Positions 1 to 10,309 of a stretch of 64,000 nt of DNA are shown here, piece by piece (the stretch's first letter is position 1; each line of letters starts with the position of its first letter). A program made the position numbers and the translations under genes. The notes below the pieces were generated by a model that worked only from the letters and a program-made list of their open reading frames with translations, had not been told where the DNA came from and made no database searches. Origin of the DNA: Deltaproteobacteria bacterium. Its GTDB lineage: Bacteria; Desulfobacterota; RBG-13-43-22. Location: NCBI GenBank assembly GCA_016208255.1, contig JACQYK010000065.1, positions 1 through 64,000 of the forward strand, given 5' to 3'.

Positions 1-183
1 TGGCCCGTCTTTTCCCCTGTCAACGCTTCGCCTATCTCCTTACGGACATCTGCGCATGACTCGGGGCCGATGCGGCTGGCTTGGCCTTCATCGTATGGAA
101 CTTTCATCCACTACTTTCTGCCGGTCTCCCGGCGCTTCTGCGTCTGCGGGCAAAAAATGGTTTGACAAACAGTTAACAAGTGA

Positions 184-1038
184 CTACTTAAGTTTCTCTT
201 TAAAAAAAGCGCCGGTCCGCTGCCAGGCTAACAGGGCCGCCTCTTTATGATATCGGGCACTGGTATCATTGTTGAAGGCATGCTGGGCTCCCTCGTATAT
301 ATATTGCTTATAGTCCACCCCGGCTTTCTTCAACGCAGCTTCAAAGGCCGGAATTCCCCCATTGATCCATTGGTCGATCCCGGCATAATGAATAAGCAAA
401 GCCCCCTTGATCTTGGGAACATCTTCAGGAGTGGGCTGTTTGCCGTAATAGGGGACTACAGCCGATACATCCGGTGAGTTGACAGCCATTTGATTGGCCA
501 TTGCCCCTCCCCAGCAAAAACCTACGACCCCTACCTTGCCAGTGGAAACTGGGTGAGTCTTTAAAAACTTCGCAGCCGCCACATAGTTTTGTATGGTGGA
601 AGGCATATCTAATTTTTGGATCAATGCTGGCGCTTTTTCCGGATCATCCTGGGTCCCACCCAGAGGGGTCAAACCATCCGGCGCCAAGGCCAGAAAACCC
701 TCAAGAGCAAAACGCCTGGTTACATCCTCGATATGGGGAACCAGCCCCCTGTTTTCATGGATGACCAGAACGGCCGGAAGCTTGGCCGCGCCCTTCGGTC
801 TGGCCGAATAGGCCCGGATATCCCCCGTGGCCCCCGGGTATTTGATATATTCAGTAACCAGGCGGGGGTCATCTTTGGAAACGATCTCGCCCTTGGCCGT
901 GTTGCTTCCCAGCAAAGACGGTAGGGCAAAGACAGCAGCGGCCCCTCCGGCAGCAAATCCCAATCGTCCCAGGAATTTTCGACGGTCCAATAATTCGAGA
1001 TTGAAATCTTGGTCTTCATCAAAATCTTTTTGAGCCAT
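184..1038 (-). CDS. dienelactone hydrolase family protein with Tat-like signal
   Basis: 284-aa ORF; N-term DRRKFLGRLGFAAGGAAAVFAL resembles a Tat signal; GVVGFCWGG nucleophile motif, HAFNND near C-term. Confidence 0.92.
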   Translation of the reverse strand: MAQKDFDEDQDFNLELLDRRKFLGRLGFAAGGAAAVFALPSLLGSNTAKGEIVSKDDPRLVTEYIKYPGATGDIRAYSARPKGAAKLPAVLVIHENRGLVPHIEDVTRRFALEGFLALAPDGLTPLGGTQDDPEKAPALIQKLDMPSTIQNYVAAAKFLKTHPVSTGKVGVVGFCWGGAMANQMAVNSPDVSAVVPYYGKQPTPEDVPKIKGALLIHYAGIDQWINGGIPAFEAALKKAGVDYKQYIYEGAQHAFNNDTSARYHKEAALLAWQRTGAFFKEKLK

Positions 1039-1190
1039 CAGAATTCTCCTTTCTTATACAATGGCAACAATTGTAACCTTTTTCTGCTGAAAATTAAATT
1101 GAAAAAATTGGCCCTTGCTCCCCTCCCCCTTTTTTTATATACTTAATCCGTTCGAATCCAAATCAATTATTTTCCAAGGAGGAAATCACC

Positions 1191-1931
1191 ATGTACGAAG
1201 GGATGATCGCTGAAACGGTTGGTTTCAAAGGGCATAATGATGACTTGATTGAAGGCTATCTGGCCCGGCCCCTGGGTGCGGGTCCCTTTCCGGGTGTTAT
1301 CCTGATCCATCACCTGCCCGGTTGGGACGAGGCCTCAAAAGAAATGACCCGGAAACTGGCTTACCATGGGTACGTGGGCTTTGCGCCCCACCTTCATCAT
1401 CGCGAAGGTCCGGGCGCTCCCGAAGAATTGATGGCCAAAATCTGGCAGGCCGGAGGGATCCCGGACGAACAATGTATCGGTGATGTGGATGCGGCCATCC
1501 GTTACTTAGAGACCCTGCCCTATTACAGCGGGAAAGTGGGGACCATCGGATTCTGTTCCGGCGGAAGGCAGGTCTACCTGACGGCCTGCAGGATCAAGCG
1601 CATCAATGCCGCCGTGGATTGCTACGGAGGACGAGTGGTAGCCAAACCTGAGGAACTGACCAAGCGTCAGCCGGTAGCTCCCCTTGATATGACCAAGGAC
1701 CTGGCCTGTCCCTTGCTGGGACTGTTCGGGACGGAAGACCAAAACCCTTCTCCCGAGCATGTCAAACGCATGGAGGAAGAGCTGAAACGTTTTAACAAGA
1801 CCTACGAATTCCACACCTACAATAATGCCGGCCATGGGTTCTTTTCCGTAGACCGGCCCAGCTACCGGGTGGAGGCGGCTGTGGACGGTTGGAAAAAGGT
1901 CTTTGCCTGGTATGAAAAGTACTTAAAGTGA
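1191..1931 (+). CDS. dienelactone hydrolase family protein
   Basis: 246-aa ORF preceded by AAGGAGG; GTIGFCSGGR motif, GHGFF near C-term. Confidence 0.93.
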   Translation: MYEGMIAETVGFKGHNDDLIEGYLARPLGAGPFPGVILIHHLPGWDEASKEMTRKLAYHGYVGFAPHLHHREGPGAPEELMAKIWQAGGIPDEQCIGDVDAAIRYLETLPYYSGKVGTIGFCSGGRQVYLTACRIKRINAAVDCYGGRVVAKPEELTKRQPVAPLDMTKDLACPLLGLFGTEDQNPSPEHVKRMEEELKRFNKTYEFHTYNNAGHGFFSVDRPSYRVEAAVDGWKKVFAWYEKYLK

Positions 1932-1942
1932 ATCTAACCGTC

Positions 1943-2069
1943 ATGTCCCGTCAGGGAGGTGACACCTCGATCCGGTCGAGCCGCTCGACTTCGTCGAGCT
2001 TTTGAAGAGGCTCCCATACGGGAGCCGATCGTCGACCTAAATAGGAGGCCTCCAAGGAGGCCGGGACAT
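1943..2069. other. multi-hairpin structured intergenic element
   Basis: Outer 8-bp stem ATGTCCCG (1943-1950)/CGGGACAT (2062-2069) encloses hairpins GCTCGAC-TTC-GTCGAGC, GGCTCCC-ATAC-GGGAGCC and GGCCTCC-AA-GGAGGCC. Confidence 0.6.
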
Positions 2070-2666
2070 AGAAATAAGCTCGTTGAGTAGAGAACCCTGT
2101 TTTCGCACAAAAGGACAAATCCAATAGCACGCCGGCCCAAGCGGTAAATTATGGACCGGTGTGTTTTGATTTACATTTGAAATCTTCTTCGCCAATATTA
2201 TCCTTAATGATTTGGAATGAGTCAAGGCTAGTCGATCGCGAGATAAACATCCCTAACAGGATTGGGCGAGGTGAGCAGTTGATCACAGATGCCCAAGATC
2301 AAACTGTTTTCAACTTCAGCGCCTAACAACCAAGCTCTGGCCCTTGCCAAAAATGAGCCGGCATCGGAATGAATGGAAACCCGCATTTTGTTTCAGTCCA
2401 ATTGAGAAGGTCCTGCATATCACCCACATTTCTTTTATGTTTTGAAAAGATTGAAAGGGCTCTGGGTATCGAATTCGGGGTCGGGGACTTCGTCAAAAGG
2501 AAATTAGGAGGTCCTCATTAATCTTTGTCTTGGAACCGCGGAATTCTATGGGACGGTAAAACTATTATTTTGTTACCGACCTAGAATTCGGTATGCTGTC
2601 CCCGGATATCGCTAATCACCCAAACGGGTTGCCGGTCGGCTTTTGCGACGGGTTCTGTCTTCCGGT

Positions 2667-2915
2667 TCAGTTTGGTTTCCTCAACATTGGGATTTCTTCC
2701 GGTTGCACCAATAATCGAATTGACCTTGCTTGCCCTGGGGTATGACCAATAAGGCCCTTCTCTTCCAGCTTTAAGATCATCGTGTGGATCGTCGGCGGGG
2801 CTGTCCGAAAGAAACGCTGCAAATCGGCTTCGGCCGGAGGTCTCCCGTTCAATATCGTATAATTGTATATGAAAGCCAGGCACTGGCCTTGTTTTTCAGT
2901 GAACTTATCAGCCAT
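2667..2915 (-). CDS. LexA-type winged-helix DNA-binding protein (short)
   Basis: 82 aa, FTEKQGQCLAFIYNYTILNGRPPAEADLQRFF...MILKLEEKGLI resembles the LexA N-terminal HTH; no peptidase domain. Confidence 0.6.
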   Translation of the reverse strand: MADKFTEKQGQCLAFIYNYTILNGRPPAEADLQRFFRTAPPTIHTMILKLEEKGLIGHTPGQARSIRLLVQPEEIPMLRKPN

Positions 2916-2993
2916 CGTCTCTGCACCCCTTGCCGAAGGTTCGTCCCGACAGGTGCGCGAGCGCTTTTTCGCGCATCCTGGTCCAGGCCGATG

Positions 2994-3299
2994 TTAGACC
3001 ATTCTGCTCTTCCAGTATCCAGGCTTTCGTCGACCATGAGCCACAGCAATGATTTCAACCTTCCCAGCAGTTTCTCGATATACCAAATAAAAAGGAAAGC
3101 GATGGAAAAAGTAACGCTGCGTACCGTGAACGTACCTTGGCCACATTTCGGGTTTTTCGCTTATGGCATTGACAGCCCGATCAAGCTCGGCAAGGTAGGC
3201 GTCTGCTGCAGAAGGACTTCTCTCACGATACCACCGGGTTGCCGCTTGTGCCTCGGCAATAGCCTCAGGATGGATGTCTACGTGCAGTGAAGACATCAC
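2994..3299 (-). CDS. ParE/RelE family toxin
   Basis: 101 aa; HPEAIAEAQAATRWYRERSPSAADAYLAELDRA...YLVYRETAGKVEIIAVAHGRRKPGYW is ParE-like; overlaps the upstream antitoxin. Confidence 0.82.
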   Translation of the reverse strand: MMSSLHVDIHPEAIAEAQAATRWYRERSPSAADAYLAELDRAVNAISEKPEMWPRYVHGTQRYFFHRFPFYLVYRETAGKVEIIAVAHGRRKPGYWKSRMV

Positions 3300-3520
3300 T
3301 ACTCTGCGATTCTTGCTCTGGCTTCGGCCCAGGGAATCAGACTAACCTTCCCTTTGTCAATCTCCCGGACACGCGAGGTTATTTCGGCTTCCCACGCTGA
3401 CTCCGCATCACGGTCCAAAGGTTCGTCGAGGCTGGCAAGCAAAGAACCAGCAAGAGCAGCCCGTGCTTCAGGGGGCAGTTTCAACGCTTGCTTAAGGATA
3501 TCAGTGATATTTTCTTTCAT
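3299..3520 (-). CDS. addiction module antitoxin component
   Basis: 73 aa, KLPPEARAALAGSLLASLDEP...SAWEAEITSRVREIDKGKVSLIPWAEARARI typical of ParE-partner antitoxins. Confidence 0.78.
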   Translation of the reverse strand: MKENITDILKQALKLPPEARAALAGSLLASLDEPLDRDAESAWEAEITSRVREIDKGKVSLIPWAEARARIAE

Positions 3521-3608
3521 ATCTTACTTAAACTCCTTTCTTGAATCAATTTTGACGGTCCTAAAGTCTGTGCTAAGACGCACGATTTAACGCATTGCCT
3601 TCAGTTTC

Positions 3609-3791
3609 TTATTCGACATTCCGATTTCCCATCCCTCGTTGCGAGGCCATCACAATAGCTTTGCCAGATGCCTGAGGGCCTTCCGCCCCTCCCCGCGAAA
3701 TCGTTGTACGAGTTATCGCTCGCCAACTACGCGCGTGTAGCTGCGCAATGATCTTGGCGTCTGATGGGTGCGCCTCCCGAAACTGAACCAT
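3609..3791 (-). pseudogene. GNAT acetyltransferase N-terminal fragment
   Basis: MVQFREAHPSDAKIIAQLHARSWR matches a GNAT N-terminus; ORF ends after 60 aa with unrelated sequence. Confidence 0.5.
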
Positions 3792-4012
3792 GCGCGTCCT
3801 CTCAAGTGACCTCGGTTTGGCCCAACAAATTATCGAATAGTTTTTTGGATAATATCAGAAAGTTTCAGCATTTTCAATTAAATAGTAAAGCCCTCCAGGA
3901 GTAACTACTTAAGTTTATTATATTTATAGAGCCGGGGGATACAACCTTCTTAATGTTATCCAGTTTCGGTATAACCTCCTCCTTATGGGAAACCGGGAAG
4001 AGTTGTCTCTTT

Positions 4013-5155
4013 CTATTCTCCCATGATGGCCCGAAGATCTTCATCGAAAATCTCTTTCTTTCGATCGGCCATTTGCAGAAAATTCCGATAGACGTCCTCC
4101 AATTCTTTGGGCGACAAGCAATAACCCAGGCTGGACAACCGGAAATTCAAAGCGGAACGGCCCGATCGGGCGGTCAGAACGATATCCCGGGAATCGAGGC
4201 CGATCAGATCCGGGGTGATAATTTCATAATTCCGGTGATCTTTCAAAACGCCGTCCTGATGGATGCCCGAGGCATGGGCAAAAGCATTCCCGCCAACCAC
4301 GGCCTTGTTCCGTGGAATAGGAAGGCCCGTATACTTTGATACCAGATAGCAGGTGGGATAAATTTCTTTCAGGTTAATGGTTGTATAAGCCCGGCAATAA
4401 TCCGGATGCAGGTGGATGGCCATAATGATCTCCTCCAGGGAGGCATTCCCGGCCCGCTCGCCTATGCCGTTAAAACACCCTTCCACCTGCTCCACACCGG
4501 CACGAACCGCTTCCAAAGAGTTGGCTACCGCCATTCCCAGATCATTGTGGCAATGGACGCTGATCCTGGCCTGATCGATATTGGGTACCCGGTTTCTGAG
4601 GTCAGAGAACATCTGATGCCATTCCCCCGGCACCGCAAAACCGACCGTGTCCGGAATGTTGACCACCGTGGCTCCGGCCTTGATCACTTCTTCCAGAGTC
4701 CGGCAGAGGTAGTCCGGATCAGCCCGGGAGGCGTCTTCCGGAGAATATTCCACCTCCCCGCATAGATTACGTGCATAGCGAACGGAATCAATTCCCATTT
4801 GCAATACTGTTTCCCCGGACTTGCGCATCTTGGTTTCCAAATGGATATTGGAAGAACTGACGACGATATGAATCCGGGGGCGTTCGGCAGGATTAACCGC
4901 CTCGGCCGCGGCAATAATATCCTCCTTGACCCCCCTGGCCAAGGCCGTAATAACCGGACCTCGCACCTCTTTAGCGATTGTTTTTATGGCTTTATAATCA
5001 CCGGGGGAAGAGGCCGCGAATCCCGCCTCGATCACATCCACGCCCAAGCGGGCTAATTGATGGGCGATCTCCAGCTTCTCCTTTGCGTTTAATCGACAAC
5101 CGGGTGCCTGTTCACCGTCACGTAACGTGGTATCAAATATATCTATTTTCCTCAT
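4013..5155 (-). CDS. 2-isopropylmalate/homocitrate synthase-family protein lacking C-terminal regulatory domain
   Basis: 380 aa; DTTLRDGEQAPG, HCHNDLGMAVANSL and GIGERAGNASLEE motifs. Confidence 0.88.
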   Translation of the reverse strand: MRKIDIFDTTLRDGEQAPGCRLNAKEKLEIAHQLARLGVDVIEAGFAASSPGDYKAIKTIAKEVRGPVITALARGVKEDIIAAAEAVNPAERPRIHIVVSSSNIHLETKMRKSGETVLQMGIDSVRYARNLCGEVEYSPEDASRADPDYLCRTLEEVIKAGATVVNIPDTVGFAVPGEWHQMFSDLRNRVPNIDQARISVHCHNDLGMAVANSLEAVRAGVEQVEGCFNGIGERAGNASLEEIIMAIHLHPDYCRAYTTINLKEIYPTCYLVSKYTGLPIPRNKAVVGGNAFAHASGIHQDGVLKDHRNYEIITPDLIGLDSRDIVLTARSGRSALNFRLSSLGYCLSPKELEDVYRNFLQMADRKKEIFDEDLRAIMGE

Positions 5156-5676
5156 GGGTCTGTCTCCTTAATATAGCATGAATGATCATTGGCAGCCTGC
5201 CAATCAATAATACACCTCTCCAGGGAACGCTTGAGTGTCCGCAGTTGTTACCGATGAGACAGACTAAAGCGCCTCGGGAAATGGTTTCGATTATCTTGGG
5301 GGTAATTAAGAGAGAGGGGGGGGTGCCTTCAGCTTTTCAGGTTTACCACCTTATAAAGCGATAAAGGTCCCCCTTCGAAGGGCGAGCAGCAGAACCCCTA
5401 AGGGCAAGGACAACAACGATCCATAGACAGCAGGACAAGCAACCGCACTGGTGTTTTCCAAAGTGATTTTCTTTTTTTGGTCTATGGAATCCATTAGTCT
5501 TTGTGGTACAGAACTTAGTTAAATAGACATTTGACTTTTTTATATCCCGGCTTGACCGGGCTGTCAAGAAATATTAATGATCGTTTGATTTTGTTTCGGC
5601 CTCGAACCGGGTTTCCTTGGCCATCACCACTTGCTGGCTTAATTTTTATAAGAGGTCGATTCACATCGCGCCGGAT

Positions 5677-6180
5677 TTACAATCCCCAGACCTTGGGCAC
5701 CATCTCGGGTTCATATCCCGAAACGGCCCGTTGATTCGCCCAGTCGACCAGACTCCGGGCGGCGTCAGTACAAAGAAGGTCGGGCTTCGGTGTAATTCCG
5801 ACCCGGCCAAGATCGAGACGATCGGCGTCCCAGCAGGTCTGCAGGGTCACATCACCCTCGGTATGTCCGTCGGTGTGCAGATGGCAGGCCCGAAAAAACA
5901 ATTCGAAATCCTGATCTTCGAGATCAAAAAGTCTGGTTCTTATTGTTCGGGCAAATTCCCCTCCTCGCAGCCCGTGGCCTTCGTCCAATTTTTCATTGAT
6001 CCGGCGGCTGTCGTGGAATAAGGCAAAAAGGGTTACGATTTGCACATTGGCACCGGTCGACTCTGCCAATCGCAGGCCGTTTTCCAAAACCCGGGCCCAG
6101 TGAACGACCCCATGGCGTCCCCGTACCGGCAAAGCATATTGATTCAAGACTTCCCGAACGATTCCCTCAGTTTCAATCAT
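5677..6180 (-). CDS. HD-domain protein
   Basis: GRHGVVHWARV...ALFHDSRR...HTDG...CWDADRLDLGRVGI. Confidence 0.8.
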   Translation of the reverse strand: MIETEGIVREVLNQYALPVRGRHGVVHWARVLENGLRLAESTGANVQIVTLFALFHDSRRINEKLDEGHGLRGGEFARTIRTRLFDLEDQDFELFFRACHLHTDGHTEGDVTLQTCWDADRLDLGRVGITPKPDLLCTDAARSLVDWANQRAVSGYEPEMVPKVWGL

Positions 6181-6235
6181 CTAAACCTCCCCCTCTACTG
6201 ATCCCCAGATTCTCCACAAAAGAAAGGAGATTTTA

Positions 6236-6655
6236 TTATCCATTCGATTCAACCATATTTATGTATTCCTGCGCGGTAATCACTTTTAAGCTCCCTTTGG
6301 AATAATCCCTTTTATTTCTTGTTATGATAAAATCGATTCCCCGTTTTTCGGCCGCGTAGTATTGCAGGGCATCTTCAAAATCTGAAAATTCAGATTCAAG
6401 GGCCATGTCCACGACTTTTTCGTCCATCGGTAGTATGGACAACATCTTGCGTAAGGCTCTTATCGCCTTACGTGATTTGGCTTTATTGGAGTACTTGGTG
6501 ATTATATAATCGACGTTGGCCAAAACTATGGGTGTGGTATAGGCCGTGATTTTTTTTTCTCCGATAATCGTCATCAAGGCTGCCGCCTCGACATGGTGTT
6601 CACGTTGTGCCAGTAAATCAATCAGGATGTCGGAATCAATAAAAAGGCTATTCAT
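6236..6655 (-). CDS. PIN-domain toxin (VapC-like)
   Basis: MNSLFIDSDILIDLL...DFEDALQYYAAEKRGIDFIITRNKRDY PIN acidic residues. Confidence 0.88.
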   Translation of the reverse strand: MNSLFIDSDILIDLLAQREHHVEAAALMTIIGEKKITAYTTPIVLANVDYIITKYSNKAKSRKAIRALRKMLSILPMDEKVVDMALESEFSDFEDALQYYAAEKRGIDFIITRNKRDYSKGSLKVITAQEYINMVESNG

Positions 6656-6924
6656 GAAGTACCCTTCGCTGCCCGATAGCGGCGGTAATCCTTTTTGACA
6701 TCAAGATCATCTGGAATTTTAATGATCCCAACCAGTGTCTCAATATCCTTAGGGATTTTTAGGCGTTGTTTGGTTGAAGTCTTTGCCGTCAGGTATTTGA
6801 AATATTTTTCAACCATCCCCGAAAGCGTTTCCTGGTGATCTTCGGCGTATTCTTTGGCCTGGTTGATGACCGCTTCGTCAAGCAGCAGAGTCAATTTTTT
6901 GTTCATTGAATCCCTCCCGTTCAC
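6652..6924 (-). CDS. antitoxin partner of PIN toxin
   Basis: MNKKLTLLLDEAVINQAKEYAEDHQETLSGMVEKYFKYL RHH-like; 4-bp overlap with the PIN gene. Confidence 0.75.
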   Translation of the reverse strand: MNGRDSMNKKLTLLLDEAVINQAKEYAEDHQETLSGMVEKYFKYLTAKTSTKQRLKIPKDIETLVGIIKIPDDLDVKKDYRRYRAAKGTS

Positions 6925-7191
6925 TATACGTATATAATATATAATTGTTAATACGTACTGTCAATCCATTTTATCAAGAGAAACCTTTCTCCTAAGAAAA
7001 AAAGGGGGAAAGCGGACCAGGGTTTTAAATAGCAAAAAGATGTTATATTACAATAAGATGAGAAAATTTAACGAGGGCTGTAATTCAAGAATTGATGGAT
7101 TTTATCCGCCGGCCGGGTACTGGTAAAATTCCAGGGCCTTTCAGGGAACAATGTGCCGGATGTTTAAAAAGAATGAACAACATATTGAAAT

Positions 7192-7473
7192 TTACTTACC
7201 GGAATAAACTACTTCGCCGTCATGCCATTCCGGTTCGGTGACCAGATAATTCATCAACCTTCTAAACTCGGCCTCCTGTTCGGGACTGTCGGCATTGGCC
7301 ATGTAGGCTTCCTTGCTTTCAAAGATAACCACCAGCCATAATTCATTGGCGTCCTGGTCACTCTGGAAAACATAGGAACCGATATAGCCGGACGGGCGGC
7401 GCCCGCTCTCCATCCGTCGTATTTCTTCTATGGCCCCTGGTTTTGTTATTAACTTAGCTACGGTTCCGTACAT
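7192..7473 (-). CDS. antibiotic biosynthesis monooxygenase-like (ABM) protein
   Basis: 93 aa; MYGTVAKLITKPGAIEEI...ELWLVVIFESKEAYMANADSPEQ. Confidence 0.75.
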   Translation of the reverse strand: MYGTVAKLITKPGAIEEIRRMESGRRPSGYIGSYVFQSDQDANELWLVVIFESKEAYMANADSPEQEAEFRRLMNYLVTEPEWHDGEVVYSGK

Positions 7474-7643
7474 GGTTTCCTCCTTGGATTACTTTGATTG
7501 TCTTAGAATCCGTGTCGCCGATTTGCGTCGAGAATCTATCACCCTTCGGTGTCTTGGCTGCCCCGGACTGATCAGGAGATAAATATAAAGGGAAAGGAGG
7601 AGGCTAATGCCCTCCTTTCCCGAATTTCCGGTTTTTCGCCCCA

Positions 7644-7808
7644 TCAGGCATCTTTCATCATCCCTTTAACTTGCTCGTCGGTAGCGGTCATGTTGTGGAA
7701 TTTTTTCGCGTGTTCCTTGGCAATTTCAATAAGTTCTTTTTCATCATGGCTTTGGACCATAAAGCCGCATTTGGGATCGCATTCAATTTTTTTCAGTTTT
7801 TCAGCCAT
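7644..7808 (-). CDS. small DUF1059-like protein (54 aa)
   Basis: Read by hand: MAEKLKKIECDPKCGFMVQSHDEKELIEIAKEHAKKFHNMTATDEQVKGMMKDA*; below the ORF-track cutoff; good SD (GGAGGTGAAGAG) upstream. Confidence 0.82.
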   Translation of the reverse strand: MAEKLKKIECDPKCGFMVQSHDEKELIEIAKEHAKKFHNMTATDEQVKGMMKDA

Positions 7809-8132
7809 TCTCTTCACCTCCTTTCTATCCGTGTCATAGTTTGGGGATTGAGTTGCCCCTGAAATAAATTTGAACAGGCCGGGATCCGGAACAGCCTGGC
7901 TTCTATTTTGTTGAAGACCTTTTATTAAAAGGATAATTTAAATTCCCTATTTAATAAATAAAGGAATTACAGTATTTTATTGAAATGGTTGCTGTATTTT
8001 TGTTAGTACTCAGGCAAAAGCAGGTAGTTCATTAGGCGTATGGCTGGAAATTCTTGGTCAAGACTGTTTCTGGCTGGTCAGGTACATGACAAAAAGGTCC
8101 CAAGGGATCTTAGGAACACCAAAAATCATCGC

Positions 8133-8451
8133 TCATCGTCCGGCGAGACGGTAGGTTTCTAAACCAGCCCGTGGATCTATCAATCTTTTATTTAGGATCT
8201 GCCTGGCATGATCGGCCAGAATAAACCCAAGCCAGGCATAATCCGCCAGGATCTTTGGATCAGGGGTGTCAAGGGCGGCCGCCTTCCCCTTCAACCAAAA
8301 ACACTATTTCATCGGATCCGGACCAGTAGAATCGAGCCGAGGTGATACCCCCGCTTTTACGGCGAAGGCGGCATAACTCAAAAGCTTTGTTTTCCATCGT
8401 CTCCCGCCGTCCTTTGTCACGTCGCTCCCAGATAGTGAGTTGAATCGGCAT
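8133..8451 (-). pseudogene. frameshifted paralog of the 111-aa protein at 16631-16966
   Basis: MPIQLTIWERRDKGRRETM...FLVEGEG then a 1-nt frameshift; the next frame continues AALDTPDPKILADYAWLGFILADHARQILNKRLIDPRAGLETYRLAGR*. Confidence 0.82.
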
Positions 8452-8628
8452 AACCTTTCTCCTTCTCTACCATCCTAATCCTATGGGGAAGAGATGCAGT
8501 TCATCGTACCCGTGTAGGTATATTCTCCCCAGAGACCTTTACCGAATCTATATATTAAAGTTGACATCAGAACACAGAAAATAATGGCCATCAAACCTGC
8601 GAACCTACTTTTTACTTTGATATTACAT

Positions 8629-8675
8629 AAATCCCCCCTATCCCCCCTTTAGCAAAGGGGGGCAGGGGGGGATTT
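8629..8675. repeat. G/C-run inverted repeat (REP-like hairpin)
   Basis: AAATCCCCCCTATCCCCCCTTT AGC AAAGGGGGGCAGGGGGGGATTT near-perfect palindrome. Confidence 0.8.
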
Positions 8676-8836
8676 GACGATCGGAGGAAGTAACCTATGG
8701 TGATATCCTCCAACATAAACAAAAAGACCCAAACATTTAAGTATAACGACCGGATCAATGTGTTTTTGAACAAATGGTATGCTACTGTGAGGTTAATCCA
8801 GTAAATCCCTTTAAAATTTTGATGGGCGGGAAGTCT

Positions 8837-9106
8837 TTATTCGAACAGGTCTGAATGGGAACCGGTTCTTACCAGGCAAAGGGTACTACCTTCAATTCTG
8901 TAAATTAGCAGCCAGTCCCCTTCAATATGGCACTCCCGGCAGTCCTTCAATGTTCCCTTCAGTGCATGATCCTTGTTACGTGCAGGCAATTCTTCCCCGG
9001 CAACGAGCGATTCAATAATCGATTTGAGTTTGTTGAGATTTTTCCCGCGTCGGATGAGAAGTTTCACATCCCTCTTGAACTGGGTTTCCCGTCTGATGGA
9101 GCGCAT
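8837..9106 (-). CDS. YafQ-type RelE superfamily toxin
   Basis: MRSIRRETQFKRDVKLLIRRGKNLNKLKSIIESL...GTLKDCRECHIEGDWLLIYRIEGSTLCLVRTGSHSDLF. Confidence 0.9.
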   Translation of the reverse strand: MRSIRRETQFKRDVKLLIRRGKNLNKLKSIIESLVAGEELPARNKDHALKGTLKDCRECHIEGDWLLIYRIEGSTLCLVRTGSHSDLFE

Positions 9107-9110
9107 GACC

Positions 9111-9443
9111 TCAGATGCCCAGGTCCTTGAAAAGCTCTTTCGTTGTAGAAAACCGTCGCCCTTTACCTTTTCGTGAGTTGGCGATCGCCTTTATGGTTTT
9201 TTTATTAGGTACCTGCAATTCAAACGGAAGGCCTCTTTGAGCCACTACCTGCCGGTAAAACAGTTCTACTGAATTGGAAATCGAAAGACCCATTTCTTTA
9301 AGGATGGATTCCGCCTCTTTTTTGACCTGCGGTTCGATCAAGGCTCGTGCGGTTGCTGTTTTTGTTGTTCCCATGGATTTTTCTCCTCTTTTTCTAATCA
9401 AGGATATAGCCCGTCTCAGGTTGAGAAGAAGCGGATGAGCCAT
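9111..9443 (-). CDS. RelB/DinJ family antitoxin (likely starts at internal MGTTKTATARAL)
   Basis: ARALIEPQVKKEAESILKEMGLSISNSVELFYRQVVAQRGLPFEL. Confidence 0.88.
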   Translation of the reverse strand: MAHPLLLNLRRAISLIRKRGEKSMGTTKTATARALIEPQVKKEAESILKEMGLSISNSVELFYRQVVAQRGLPFELQVPNKKTIKAIANSRKGKGRRFSTTKELFKDLGI

Positions 9444-9636
9444 ACCGAATTGTTCATGATTTTTTATGGCATATTATATGCTATCTTAACCGTTTGTCAA
9501 ATCATAAAATGGAAGCTTCCCGCAGGAAGATTCCGGCGACCCTGCCGGGGGGTGTATGACTATATTAAAGGGAAGTATCCGACAGACTTGACAGGATCGA
9601 GAGGATTCAAAACAAAATACATCCTGTAAATCCTGT

Positions 9637-9839
9637 CTAAAAAATATTCTTTGAATTTTGGATTTTCTTATAAAGGGACATGGTCACTTCATCCGGTTCG
9701 GGGCGGCCTGTCCCAGGATGAAAAGCACCCTCTTGTCCTGGTTTTTATTGATTTGTGCAAGGAGCCGTGGCCGTGGAAGGACGCCCAGGACTCTGGGAGG
9801 AACAATCTTCGACAGGTTGGTGATGGATTTTATTCCCAT
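9637..9839 (-). pseudogene. collapsed remnant of MalT/SARP-type regulator (N-term joined to C-term)
   Basis: MGIKSITNLSKIVPPRVLGVLPRPRLLAQINKNQDKRVLFILGQAA matches the start of 17192-20515, followed out of frame by EPDEVTMSLYKKIQNS matching its C-term EPDALTKSIYMKIQNS. Confidence 0.8.
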
Positions 9840-10162
9840 ATGTCAGTTCTATGCCTTCAGGATCTCTTTTTATCATAAAACTTTTAATTATGCGAGATCC
9901 ATCGGACGGTTCGGCCCCAACCATCCAGGTCGTTGACCGAGGAAGATCCGGCAATATGAAATTTTATGTATAGTTTCCCAGTTTCTCGGTCGATAAGAAA
10001 ATGCAGATCACCCTATCGTCCCTTTTATCCTTGACCGCTATTTCACCTTATTTTATACTCTCACAATTGAGAAAAACTTTTTCTCAAAGATAACAGTAGC
10101 AATAAGTAAAATGAAACTGCAATGAAAAGAATAATGAACGTTTATAAAAAGAATTCTTCAAA

Positions 10163-10309
10163 GTTAATGGGGTCCCGACCCTTTTTCAATTTATTCGATT
10201 AGAGAAGGACTTAAAAGAAAAATTGGGGATTAAGGTTGACCTGGTTATGAAAACAGCCTTGAAACCCAACATCGGACGGCAAATCCTTCGAGAGGTCATA
10301 CCGATATGA
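10163..10309 (+). pseudogene. C-terminal remnant of MntA-like nucleotidyltransferase antitoxin
   Basis: VNGVPTLFQFIRLEKDLKEKLGIKVDLVMKTALKPNIGRQILREVIPI* overlaps the HepT start by ATGA; catalytic N-terminus not found. Confidence 0.65.

Noticed and set aside
14-180. Left-edge sequence (CCTGTCAACGCTTCGCC...GACTCGGGGCCGATGCGGC...) as a gene
   Set aside because: Looks like a degenerate repeat-type sequence with no sustained ORF; cannot be named from sequence alone and is cut by the window edge.
4406-4765. Plus-strand ORFs antisense to the LeuA-like gene (and many similar plus ORFs across 25-59 kb)
   Set aside because: They mirror well-supported minus-strand CDSs, have low-complexity or shadow composition and no recognisable domains.
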